A stretch of 20,072 bases of DNA from Megamonas sp. UBA1799 (GTDB lineage Bacteria; Bacillota; Negativicutes; Selenomonadales; Selenomonadaceae). The DNA lies in the NCBI GenBank assembly GCA_002319815.1, contig DCFR01000003.1, forward strand, positions 1 through 20,072, written 5' to 3'. The notes below the pieces were generated by a model, which saw only the letters and a list, made by a program, of their open reading frames with translations, had not been told where the DNA came from and made no database searches. Below, in pieces: positions 7,196 to 14,358 of the stretch. A program made the position numbers and the translations under genes. The number at the start of each line of letters is the position of its first letter. Position 1 is the first letter of the stretch.

Positions 7196-7816
7196 ATGGA
7201 CAGAAATGCGGGCGTTTTGCGATTGATGATCATGGCCATGCTCATTGGTTTGGGCGTTGTCATTTCGCCGATTCTGCGCATTGAGGGAATGTGCCCGATG
7301 GCACATCTCATCAATATTACTTGCGCAGTCTTGCTGGGGCCGTGGTATGCGCTATTGTGCGCGACTTTGATTGGCATCATCCGGATGGTGCTGATGGGAA
7401 TTCCGCCGTTGGCTTTAACCGGGGCTGTTTTCGGGGCGGTGCTGTCGGGAATTTTTTACCGGATATCTTCGGGGCGGCTGTGGGCGGCGGTTCTGGGAGA
7501 AGTGATTGGGACCGGAATTATCGGCGCGGTTGTGTCCTATCCGGTGATGACACTGCTCTATGGGCGCACGGGTCTTACCTGGATGTTTTATGTGCCGCTT
7601 TTTATAAGCGGCACACTGATTGGCGGCTCCATTGCCTTTTGTCTGCTCATGGCTTTGTCGCGCAATGGGACGCTGGGAGATTTTCAACGAAAACTGGGGG
7701 CGAAAGTCTGTGATCAACAATACGCAAATCGCGGCCAAATTCCGCGCGATCCGGCAGCAGATCCGGCAGCGGTCGCCGCTGATTCACTGCATCACGCATC
7801 CCATCACGATGAATGA
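7196..7816 (+). CDS. thiW: ThiW, thiazole-specific ECF transporter substrate-binding (S) component
   Basis: ThiW is a small membrane protein that, with a shared ECF energizing module encoded elsewhere, is thought to import the thiazole precursor of thiamine. The first about 165 residues are strongly hydrophobic with about five or six membrane segments, and the stretch around GMCPMAHLINITCAVLLGPW is typical of ThiW. The family is usually about 160-175 residues, but this frame runs to 206; the last 35 or so residues are hydrophilic, ending HHASHHDE, and are encoded by the start of thiM in another frame. One extra G in the GGGGG run at 7696-7700 would end the protein after 172 residues at TGA 7711-7713, overlapping the thiM GTG as GTGA. 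The tail may therefore reflect a recent indel or a sequence error. It is the first gene of the operon under the THI-box-like leader. Confidence 0.87.
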   Translation: MDRNAGVLRLMIMAMLIGLGVVISPILRIEGMCPMAHLINITCAVLLGPWYALLCATLIGIIRMVLMGIPPLALTGAVFGAVLSGIFYRISSGRLWAAVLGEVIGTGIIGAVVSYPVMTLLYGRTGLTWMFYVPLFISGTLIGGSIAFCLLMALSRNGTLGDFQRKLGAKVCDQQYANRGQIPRDPAADPAAVAADSLHHASHHDE

Positions 7817-8558
7817 CTGCGCCAATTTGGTGCTGGCGGCCGGGGCACGGCCCATCATGGCCTCACATCCGGACGAGGTGGCGGAAATTACTGCGGCCGC
7901 TGATGTTTTGGCGGTCAATCTGGGCAATATCACGGATGGACGGATGGAAGCCATGCGACGGGCCGGAGCGGCGGCGTGCTCTGCCGGCAAGCCTATTTTG
8001 ATTGATCTTACGGGCGTTGCCTGCAGCCGTTTACGCGGGGATTTTGCTGGGCAGTTCATTGCAGCATACAAACCGGCGGTGATCAAAGGCAATATATCTG
8101 AAATTCGCCTGATGTGCGGATTGTCGGCACATGCTTCCGGGGTAGATGCGGGGGCGGATGATCGTTTGACGGCGGCTAATTGTTCTGTGTTGGAAACTGC
8201 AATGAAGGACTATGCATGTCGGCAGGCGGCGGTGATTTTTGCCAGTGGGTCGGCGGATCTCATTGCGGATGCCGGCCAGGTACTCTATGCGTGTAATGGA
8301 ACTCCGCGGCTGACGGAAATTACCGGGACGGGCTGTATGCTTGGCGTCTTGACCGGCGTTTATTTGGCTGTTGCGGCGCCGGCAGATGCGGCTGCATTGG
8401 CGGCGGTTACCATGGGGCTTGCCGGCGAGTATGCGGCTGACCGTTCTGCGGGACCGGGGAGCTTTCATACAGCTCTGTTCGATGCAATGGCCATTTTGAC
8501 CGATGAAGATGTGATTGCCAAGGGGCGTATGGAGTCACGTGTGTCATCGGCTGAATAG
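7710..8558 (+). CDS. thiM: Hydroxyethylthiazole kinase
   Basis: ThiM phosphorylates 4-methyl-5-(2-hydroxyethyl)thiazole with ATP, salvaging thiazole for thiamine phosphate synthesis in the cytoplasm. I place the start at GTG 7710 (reading MINNTQIAAKFRAIRQ) because GGGGG at 7696-7700 is a well-spaced ribosome binding site and the protein then has the usual family length, 282 residues. A ribokinase-like fold is indicated by SPLIHCITHPITMNDCANLVLAAGARPIMA, KGNISEI and ITGTGCMLG with the catalytic Cys at about C209, and AGPGSFHTALFD. The usual DPVG segment is DLTG here, a small variation. The kinase works with ThiW: uptake followed by phosphorylation traps the precursor. It overlaps thiW as currently read by 107 bp. 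No terminator with a T tract follows. Confidence 0.92.
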   Translation: MINNTQIAAKFRAIRQQIRQRSPLIHCITHPITMNDCANLVLAAGARPIMASHPDEVAEITAAADVLAVNLGNITDGRMEAMRRAGAAACSAGKPILIDLTGVACSRLRGDFAGQFIAAYKPAVIKGNISEIRLMCGLSAHASGVDAGADDRLTAANCSVLETAMKDYACRQAAVIFASGSADLIADAGQVLYACNGTPRLTEITGTGCMLGVLTGVYLAVAAPADAAALAAVTMGLAGEYAADRSAGPGSFHTALFDAMAILTDEDVIAKGRMESRVSSAE

Positions 8559-8601
8559 TTATCCACTAAGTTATCCACAAAACAGATGTTCCTGTGGATA
8601 A
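8559..8601. promoter_or_regulatory. Cluster of three DnaA-box-like sites
   Basis: TTATCCACT (8559-8567) and TTATCCACA (8571-8579) lie in one orientation and TGTGGATAA (8593-8601) in the other. Two of the three match the TTATCCACA consensus perfectly and the third differs at the last base. The inner two form a 9-bp perfect inverted repeat without a T tract, so a terminator is unlikely. The cluster lies between thiM and the promoter at 8628. Confidence 0.6.
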
Positions 8602-8627
8602 AGTAACGGTAGAAATGGCTTTTTCAG

Positions 8628-8656
8628 TTTACTTTTGTCCTGTTTCCCCGTATAAT
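8628..8656 (+). promoter_or_regulatory. Promoter of the amino-acid permease gene
   Basis: TTTACT at 8628-8633, a 17-bp spacer and TATAAT at 8651-8656, 27 bp downstream of the DnaA-box cluster. Confidence 0.6.
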
Positions 8657-8700
8657 ATGAAGAGTTGTTTGAATATAGCGGACATGGAGAGGATACAGGG

Positions 8701-10044
8701 ATGCAGGAAAACGAAAAAATGCAGCGGGGATTAAAAAATCGCCATTTGCAAATGATTGCATTGGGAGGCGCGATTGGGACCGGACTCTTTTATGGGTCGG
8801 CTTCAACGATTGCGCTGGCAGGTCCGGCGGTCATGGTGTCTTATCTTTTGGGCGGCATTGTGATTTTTTTTATCATGCGCATGCTGGGCGAGATGGCTGT
8901 GGATGAGCCGGTTTCGGGGTCGTTCAGCTATTATGCCGGGAAATACTGGGGTGCTTTTCCGGGTTTTTTAGCCGGTTGGAATTATTGGTTTGAATATGTT
9001 ATCGTGAGCATGGCCGAGCTTACTGCCGTAGGGATTTATATGAATTATTGGCTGCCGGAGATGCCGCAATGGCTGTCGGCGCTTTTATGCCTGTTGCTGA
9101 TCACCATGATCAATTTGGTGAATGTGCGCTTGTACGGCGAGTTTGAATTCTGGCTGTCGATTATCAAAGTGGCGGCTATTGTGGGCATGATTGTCCTGGG
9201 TCTGTATTTGATCTTGTCCAATCCGGTCGGGTTTCCCGCCAATATAAGTAATCTTTGGGCGTATGGTGGATTTTTTCCCAATGGATTATGGGGGATGGCG
9301 CTTTCTGTCGTAGCAGTCATGTTTTCTTTTGGCGGCATTGAGCTCATCGGAATTACGGCCGGTGAAGCGGTGAATCCGGAGCAGACGATTCCTAAGGCGA
9401 TCCATCAGGTGATTTGGCGTATTCTGGTTTTTTACGTCGGGACAATGGCAATTTTGATGGCACTCTGGCCCTGGAATCAGGTAGGTATGGACGCCAGTCC
9501 TTTTGTACAGATTTTTTCTGATGTAGGCATTCCGGCGGCGGCCAACCTGCTGAATTTTGTTGTGCTGATGGCGGCGTTGTCGGTTTATAATTCGGCGATT
9601 TACAGTAACTCCCGCATGCTTTATGGACTGGCATCGAATGATGATGCGCCGCGCTTTTTAGCGGTTTTGTCCGGTCACGGAGTTCCGGTGGGGGGGATCC
9701 TGGCTTCTTCCGGGGTTACGCTGCTGATTGTTGTGTTGAATTATTTTTTCCCCAAGCAGGCATTTATGTATTTGCTGTCCATCGTTGTGGCGGCGGCTAT
9801 CATCAGCTGGCTTATCATTGCGATCACGCATCTCAAATTCCGCCAGCATTGTCAGCGGACGCAGCATGTTACAAAGTTTCCTTCTTTGTTTTATCCGGCA
9901 GCCAATTATTTTTGCTTTGCCTTTTTTGCCGGCTTGTTGGTCTTGATGGCACAAATGCCGGATATGCAGCTGGCCGTTATTATCCTGCCAATCTGGCTGA
10001 TTCTTTTGCGCATTGCATACAGCTGGCGCAAAAAACGCCGCTGA
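8701..10044 (+). CDS. Amino-acid permease, AAT family (APC superfamily)
   Basis: This 447-residue inner-membrane carrier belongs to the amino acid transporter (AAT) family, whose members (AroP, PheP, CycA, GabP) are proton symporters. The N-terminus LKNRHLQMIALGGAIGTGLF is the family signature, followed by LGEMAVDEPVSGSFSYYA and GWNYWFEYVIVSMAELTAVG, which resemble AroP most closely to my eye. About 12 membrane segments are expected. I take ATG 8701 as the start because GGAGAGG (8686-8692) is well spaced; earlier in-frame starts lie almost at the promoter. The substrate cannot be fixed from sequence: aromatic, small neutral or amide amino acids are all possible. It is monocistronic, with its own promoter and terminator. 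Confidence 0.9.
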   Translation: MQENEKMQRGLKNRHLQMIALGGAIGTGLFYGSASTIALAGPAVMVSYLLGGIVIFFIMRMLGEMAVDEPVSGSFSYYAGKYWGAFPGFLAGWNYWFEYVIVSMAELTAVGIYMNYWLPEMPQWLSALLCLLLITMINLVNVRLYGEFEFWLSIIKVAAIVGMIVLGLYLILSNPVGFPANISNLWAYGGFFPNGLWGMALSVVAVMFSFGGIELIGITAGEAVNPEQTIPKAIHQVIWRILVFYVGTMAILMALWPWNQVGMDASPFVQIFSDVGIPAAANLLNFVVLMAALSVYNSAIYSNSRMLYGLASNDDAPRFLAVLSGHGVPVGGILASSGVTLLIVVLNYFFPKQAFMYLLSIVVAAAIISWLIIAITHLKFRQHCQRTQHVTKFPSLFYPAANYFCFAFFAGLLVLMAQMPDMQLAVIILPIWLILLRIAYSWRKKRR

Positions 10045-10058
10045 TTTTTCACTCGTTG

Positions 10059-10095
10059 ACAGCCCTTGTCTATTTTGATAAGGGCTGTTTTATTT
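10059..10095 (+). terminator. Terminator after the AAT permease gene
   Basis: ACAGCCCTT (10059-10067) pairs perfectly with AAGGGCTGT (10080-10088) across a 12-nt loop, followed by TTTATTTT. Confidence 0.85.
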
Positions 10096-10124
10096 TGATA
10101 CTTTTCAGGTAATCGTCTTATAAT
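10095..10124 (+). promoter_or_regulatory. Upstream promoter-like element before the amidohydrolase operon
   Basis: TTGATA (10095-10100) and TATAAT (10119-10124) are spaced by 18 bp. The spacer contains CTTTTCAGGT, also present in the promoter at 13223-13251. It lies 190 bp upstream of the amidohydrolase ATG; the stretch between (10125-10235) is AT-rich with no convincing gene. Confidence 0.5.
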
Positions 10125-10235
10125 ACTTACAGTAATGAGCGATGATTATAAACATTTAAAATAAATGGGTCAAATGGAGAACAGATAAAATAGCCTTCAA
10201 AGTTTATGATAAATGATAATTTTCTGCGTATTGTA

Positions 10236-10264
10236 TTGACTGTATACTGTATACATGATACGAT
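10236..10264 (+). promoter_or_regulatory. Promoter of the amidohydrolase-dcuC operon
   Basis: TTGACT at 10236-10241, a 17-bp spacer and TACGAT at 10259-10264. A palindromic operator candidate fills the spacer. The ATG at 10315 has a strong GGGGGG ribosome binding site at 10300-10305. Confidence 0.55.
10242..10254. promoter_or_regulatory. GTATACTGTATAC operator candidate
   Basis: Two copies of the self-palindrome GTATAC separated by one T lie between the -35 and -10 boxes, a position typical of repressor operators. TGTATACA-like sites are known for GntR-family (FCD-type) regulators. The regulator is not encoded in this window, so the family assignment is inference. Confidence 0.5.
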
Positions 10265-10314
10265 ATGCAGTGGTTCAAATTTATGAGTTGTTTTATATAG
10301 GGGGGACAAAATCA

Positions 10315-11634
10315 ATGAGATTGGAAAAGAAAATTATTGCAATGGCGGATGATATGCGGCCGGAATTAGTGCGAAGACGTCGCGATATACATGCGCATCC
10401 CGAACCTGGCTGGACTGAGTTCCGTACTGCTTCCTTAGTAGCTGATGCGCTGACACAGGCAGGATACTTGGTGCAGACTGGTGAAGACGCAATAAAAAAA
10501 TCAGCTATGATGGGAGTCCCCGATGCAACCACCCTGCAAGCGGCTCAAAAAAGAGCGTTAGAGCAAGGCGCCAATCCAATCTGGGTTGAAAAAATGGCCG
10601 GAGGGCTGACGGGGATTATTGCTACCATGGTATTTTCCGAACATGGGCCTACGGTGGCGCTGCGCTTTGATATGGATTCGAATGATGTTTCTGAAGTACA
10701 GAATGAGCAGCATCGGCCGTATCGGGAAGGATTTAGTTCGCTCAATGCCAATGCGATGCATGCATGCGGTCATGATGGGCATACGACCGTCGGACTGGCC
10801 ATTGCGCAAATTTTTTCTCAGCTTAAACCGGAGCTGCAAGGAACCGTTAAACTTATTTTTCAACCGGCGGAGGAAGGCGTGCGCGGCGCTCGGGCAATGG
10901 TTGAAAATGGTGATGTTGACGATGTCGACTATATGCTGGGGGCTCATTTTGGCCTCAAGATGAAACAAACGGGTGGTATTGCTTGTAATGTAAAAGGATT
11001 TTTAGCTACGAGTAAATATGATGTGCATTTTACCGGCGTGCCGGCACATGCGGGAGCGGCTCCCGAGACCGGCAAGAACGCTCTTCTGGCAGCGGCTTGC
11101 GCCGCTTTGAATCTGCATGCCATTGCCCGCCATTCCGAAGGTGTATCGCGCATTAATGTAGGAACTTTATGCGCGGGCAGCGGTCGTAATATTATTGGCG
11201 ACAAGGCTTTGATGAAAATCGAAACGCGCGGAGGCACCAGTGCCATTAATCAGTATATGGAAACGGAAGCCCAGCGCATCATAAAAGCGGCGGCGCAAAT
11301 GTACGATGTTGCGGTCGAGACGGAAAAAGTTGGGGGCGCAGCCGGAGCTAATAATACGCCGGCATTAGCAAAATATATCCATCAACAGGCGGAAAAAATC
11401 GGGATCTTTAACAATATCCTTGATGACTGTGATTTTGGTGCCAGTGAGGATTGTTCGTATTTTATGGAACAGGTCCAAGCGCATGGGGGGCAGGCAGCCT
11501 ATATTTTGATTGGTGCTGATTTAGCTGCGGGACATCATGATTCGCATTTCGATTTTGATGAAGCGGCCATGGGGTATTCCGTCAAAATACTTGCTTGTAC
11601 AGCAGCCGGCTTACTGCTCGGCGATAACAAATAA
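10315..11634 (+). CDS. AbgA-like M20 amidohydrolase (aminobenzoyl-glutamate hydrolase family)
   Basis: This 439-residue cytoplasmic metallopeptidase of the M20D type resembles E. coli AbgA along its whole length, which with AbgB cleaves p-aminobenzoyl-glutamate, a folate breakdown product. Shared stretches include WTEFRTASLVA, FDMDSNDVSE, ACGHDGHTTVGLA (C151, H153), LIFQPAEEGVRGARAMV (E186/E187), HSEGVSRINVG and LAAGHHDSHFDFDE (H408). These supply the expected dinuclear metal ligands. The start at ATG 10315 follows a GGGGGG ribosome binding site; an upstream in-frame ATG at 10255 lies between the promoter boxes. No AbgB partner is adjacent, so it may act alone or on another N-acyl amino acid. 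It forms an operon with a DcuC-family carrier 56 bp downstream, which may import the substrate or export a product. Confidence 0.85.
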   Translation: MRLEKKIIAMADDMRPELVRRRRDIHAHPEPGWTEFRTASLVADALTQAGYLVQTGEDAIKKSAMMGVPDATTLQAAQKRALEQGANPIWVEKMAGGLTGIIATMVFSEHGPTVALRFDMDSNDVSEVQNEQHRPYREGFSSLNANAMHACGHDGHTTVGLAIAQIFSQLKPELQGTVKLIFQPAEEGVRGARAMVENGDVDDVDYMLGAHFGLKMKQTGGIACNVKGFLATSKYDVHFTGVPAHAGAAPETGKNALLAAACAALNLHAIARHSEGVSRINVGTLCAGSGRNIIGDKALMKIETRGGTSAINQYMETEAQRIIKAAAQMYDVAVETEKVGGAAGANNTPALAKYIHQQAEKIGIFNNILDDCDFGASEDCSYFMEQVQAHGGQAAYILIGADLAAGHHDSHFDFDEAAMGYSVKILACTAAGLLLGDNK

Positions 11635-11690
11635 ATTTGTTTATTTTAGTATGATTGTTTGGCAGTGTAATTTGAAGAGAGGTAATTTTG

Positions 11691-12944
11691 ATGATTTTGG
11701 CAGGTATTGTGCTGATCATTCTTACTTTTGTGGCCATTGTCAAAAACTATGAAACCCGACTGGTACTTTTCCTCTCCGGTGTCGTTATGTGTTTGATTGG
11801 CGGCGATGTGGTCGCAGGGCTGGACGCATTTATTAAGGAGTTTACCAACACAGGATTAGTGCCTACTATTTGTACAGTATTAGGTTTTAGCTATGTTATG
11901 GACTATACAAATTGTTCTAAACATATGGTATATCTCATATCTTCGATTTTGAAAAAATGCCGGATCATCTTGATTCCTGGCGCGGTTCTGGTAACTTTCT
12001 TTATCAATATTGCGCTTCCCAGTGCGGCTGGCTGTGCAGCGGCTGTAGGTGTTCTGCTGATACCGTCGCTGATTTATTCCGGCGTGCATCCGGCGATGGC
12101 GGCTTCCGCTGTGTTTTTAGGAACATGGGGCAGCGTTATGAGCCCGGGGCTTATGTTTAACCCCCAGATTGCGCAATTGGCGGATACGGATGTTATGACC
12201 GTGATCGGAACATTCTCTCTGCAGGTTATCATAGCAGCTATTGCTGCCGCCGGAATTTTGGCGGTTATTGCGGTAGTAAAAAAAGAGAACAGCGGGTATG
12301 TGATCAGCGAGGCCGAAGCAAGGGAAGAAGCTGCATTTCAGCTTAATTATTTGTATGCGGTTATTCCCATTTTACCGCTGGTGCTTTTGATCATTAGCAG
12401 TAAACAGCTGCATCTGATTCCTTATCTTTCGGTGCCGGTTGCCATGATCATTGGGACGGCCATTGGCTTTGTGGTGGTGAGGCCCGATGTGAAACAAGCG
12501 ACCAAGCAGTTCTTTAAAGGTGTAGGTGATGGGATGGGTGATGTGGTCGGCTTGATTGCCGCCGCCGCATGTTTTACGACAGGCATGACGGTGATTGGGT
12601 TAACCGGGGCATTGATTGATGTCATGAAGAATTCACAACAAATTGCGCAGGTCGTTTCCGGTTTTGGTCCTTTTTTAATTGGCGCTTTGTCCGGATCGGG
12701 CAATGCGGCCGCTTTAGCTTTTAATGGCGCGATTACACCGCATGCGGCGGATTTTGGCTATGGAATTATCGAACTTGGTTCCATGGCGCAAATTGGCGCG
12801 GGACTGGGACGCTGTATGAGTCCAGTTGCAGGAGCGGCGATTATTATTGCTAAAATGGCGAATGTGAATCCGTTGGAGTTGACGAAACGCAATGCGCTGC
12901 CGACGATTGCAGCAACGATTATTGTTATGGTATTGCTCTTGTGA
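11691..12944 (+). CDS. DcuC-family C4-dicarboxylate-type transporter
   Basis: This 417-residue polytopic inner-membrane protein resembles the DcuC anaerobic C4-dicarboxylate carriers: GSGNAAALAFNGAI, LGRCMSPVAGAAIIIAKMA and the closing NPLELTKRNALPT pattern have direct counterparts in DcuC. About 10-12 membrane segments fill the protein, with one hydrophilic loop near residues 200-220. The start at ATG 11691 follows GAGAGG (11677-11682). It is the second gene after the AbgA-like hydrolase. In E. coli the abg operon carries AbgT instead, so here a DcuC-type protein may serve the acyl-glutamate or its product. The substrate is unknown and could be a carboxylate unrelated to succinate. The proposed terminator lies about 200 bp downstream. 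Confidence 0.85.
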   Translation: MILAGIVLIILTFVAIVKNYETRLVLFLSGVVMCLIGGDVVAGLDAFIKEFTNTGLVPTICTVLGFSYVMDYTNCSKHMVYLISSILKKCRIILIPGAVLVTFFINIALPSAAGCAAAVGVLLIPSLIYSGVHPAMAASAVFLGTWGSVMSPGLMFNPQIAQLADTDVMTVIGTFSLQVIIAAIAAAGILAVIAVVKKENSGYVISEAEAREEAAFQLNYLYAVIPILPLVLLIISSKQLHLIPYLSVPVAMIIGTAIGFVVVRPDVKQATKQFFKGVGDGMGDVVGLIAAAACFTTGMTVIGLTGALIDVMKNSQQIAQVVSGFGPFLIGALSGSGNAAALAFNGAITPHAADFGYGIIELGSMAQIGAGLGRCMSPVAGAAIIIAKMANVNPLELTKRNALPTIAATIIVMVLLL

Positions 12945-13139
12945 GATTGACAGGGCAGTGGGTAAAAAATAGAGTTGTCTTGATGTCGTTGGCCGGCAGA
13001 GAAATTGATCTGACAGGCATATGGTTTTTCGATGTTCAGGACATCTCGGCTTTGCTTGGATGAAGTGGCAGCTTTGGCAGAGTCGTCTATTTCATGATGG
13101 TCCGTGCGGTTTTAATGGAACAATCAAGGTTTATAGCTT
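12945..13139 (+). other. Untranslated or decayed stretch between dcuC-like gene and its terminator
   Basis: About 195 bp separate the DcuC-family stop from the next terminator. The composition is gene-like, and a short frame beginning at TTG or ATG near 12946-12980 gives a 26-39-residue peptide ending ISALLG. I see no ribosome binding site or family. It may be a 3' untranslated region or the remnant of a lost gene. Confidence 0.35.
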
Positions 13140-13141
13140 AG

Positions 13142-13184
13142 CAGTCAGGTTGTCTTTGCATAAAAGATAGCCTGGCTGTTTTTT
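13142..13184 (+). terminator. Strong terminator of the amidohydrolase-dcuC operon
   Basis: A 16-bp stem (13142-13157 with 13163-13178, three G-U pairs and no mismatch) with a five-base loop, followed by six T residues (13179-13184). Confidence 0.9.
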
Positions 13185-13222
13185 ATCTATGTATTCTTTG
13201 CTAAAGTATTGTTTTACTTTTC

Positions 13223-13251
13223 TTGAGCTTTTCAGGTGTTCGCTTTATAAT
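13223..13251 (+). promoter_or_regulatory. Promoter of the zinc-ribbon operon
   Basis: TTGAGC (13223-13228), a 17-bp spacer and TATAAT (13246-13251). The segment TTTTCAGGT, then TCG and TTATAATA, is closely shared with the element at 10095-10124. Confidence 0.6.
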
Positions 13252-13288
13252 AACTAAAAAGAGTTTAGACAAAAGAGGAGAATATTTC

Positions 13289-13822
13289 ATGGAAATTTTG
13301 ATTTATGTTGCTTTTTGTGTGGCAATTGGATATTATGCGAACAGCAAAGGCCGCAGCCCTGTTGTCTGGGTATTGCTGGCGGTGTTTATCAGCCCTATTT
13401 TATCCGGGCTGGTTTTGGCGCTGCTTAAGGACAAAAGCGTGGAGCGCGATATGTCGGAGATTCGTATGGATCATCAGCAGCTTCGCGACCGGGTGGCTAC
13501 GGATGAGAAGGTCAATGAGATGAAATTTGAACAGCTTCAGACGCAGCTTTCTTCTTCAGCGCAGCCAACCGGAGGACTGCTCGATGCGAACGGCCGGCCG
13601 CTTTTGGACAGCGCCTATAAGCCTTGTCCATTTTGTAAAGAACCGGTAAAAAAAGATGCGGTGCTTTGTATGCATTGCCATCAGCGTATTGCGGGGATTC
13701 GCATCGAGTTATGCCCGCTTTGTCGGGAAGAGGTGCTTTCGACCGATATGGTTTGCCCGCACTGCCAGTCAAAAATTGAAAGACCTGCGGCGGCGCCGGC
13801 AGAAAGTGGTGAGCCGTTATGA
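13289..13822 (+). CDS. Membrane protein with coiled coil and two C-terminal zinc ribbons
   Basis: This 177-residue protein starts with two hydrophobic segments (about residues 2-17 and 24-46) around a short NSKGRSP turn. A charged, probably coiled-coil region follows (about 48-90, DMSEIRMDHQQLRDRV). Then come two zinc-ribbon-type Cys4 motifs: C113/C116 with C127/C130, and C142/C145 with C156/C159. The start at ATG 13289 has GAGGAG at 13275-13280; an in-frame TTG at 13223 lies inside the promoter. It is the first gene of a three-gene operon, overlapping the next by four bases (ATGA). Double zinc ribbons usually bind protein or nucleic acid, and the membrane anchor would place them on the cytoplasmic face. 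The function is unknown. Confidence 0.85.
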   Translation: MEILIYVAFCVAIGYYANSKGRSPVVWVLLAVFISPILSGLVLALLKDKSVERDMSEIRMDHQQLRDRVATDEKVNEMKFEQLQTQLSSSAQPTGGLLDANGRPLLDSAYKPCPFCKEPVKKDAVLCMHCHQRIAGIRIELCPLCREEVLSTDMVCPHCQSKIERPAAAPAESGEPL

Positions 13823-14331
13823 AAGGTCAACTGACACTGAAACATCGCGTGCATCGAGCGAAAAGACGGCTGGCCGCCGCCGTGCAGGGGAGCAGCCTGA
13901 CACTTTCCGGTGAGCTTTTGATTGAGCGGCAGGGGATGCACTCTATTGACAATGCTGATCTTGATGCTATGGGGATTATGGAGGAGCTTGCGCCATTAGG
14001 CGAATGGTTTCCCGGACTGCGTATTAAAATGGTCAACGGTCTTTGCGATGTGACGATTAAGCTTTTTCTTTACGAAGGTTCGATTTATCAGGCTGATTTT
14101 TATTCTGCCGTTGAGGAAGTTTTGACGCGTTGTGCAGAAAAAGTATATGCGCAAACAAGTTATACCTTGCGGCTCAATGTTACTGGTACCATTCATAGTC
14201 TGGGGAAAGGCGAATCTTTCCGCTTTTTAAATAAAGAGAGTTTGGTGTCACACAAAATTTTTGATAAAGAACAAGATTTTTGTCCGTTGAAAAAATGGCG
14301 GGGAAAATTAGCCGGCAGAATTATGCGCTGA
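13819..14331 (+). CDS. Hypothetical protein, 170 aa, middle gene of the zinc-ribbon operon
   Basis: I do not recognise the family. The protein has a very basic N-terminus (HRVHRAKRRL), no signal peptide and no clear membrane segment, and a C-terminus rich in Lys/Arg (KKWRGKLAGRIMR). The centre has an amphipathic alternation (GLRIKMVNGLCDVTIKLFLYEGSIYQADFY split by charged turns) consistent with a mixed alpha/beta domain. Translation is probably coupled to the upstream gene because its ATG overlaps that gene's TGA. The next gene starts 27 bp later. The tight spacing implies a shared job with its two neighbours, whatever that is. Confidence 0.75.
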   Translation: MKGQLTLKHRVHRAKRRLAAAVQGSSLTLSGELLIERQGMHSIDNADLDAMGIMEELAPLGEWFPGLRIKMVNGLCDVTIKLFLYEGSIYQADFYSAVEEVLTRCAEKVYAQTSYTLRLNVTGTIHSLGKGESFRFLNKESLVSHKIFDKEQDFCPLKKWRGKLAGRIMR

Positions 14332-14358
14332 AATCCAGCGAAGAAAGGAGACGCCTGC

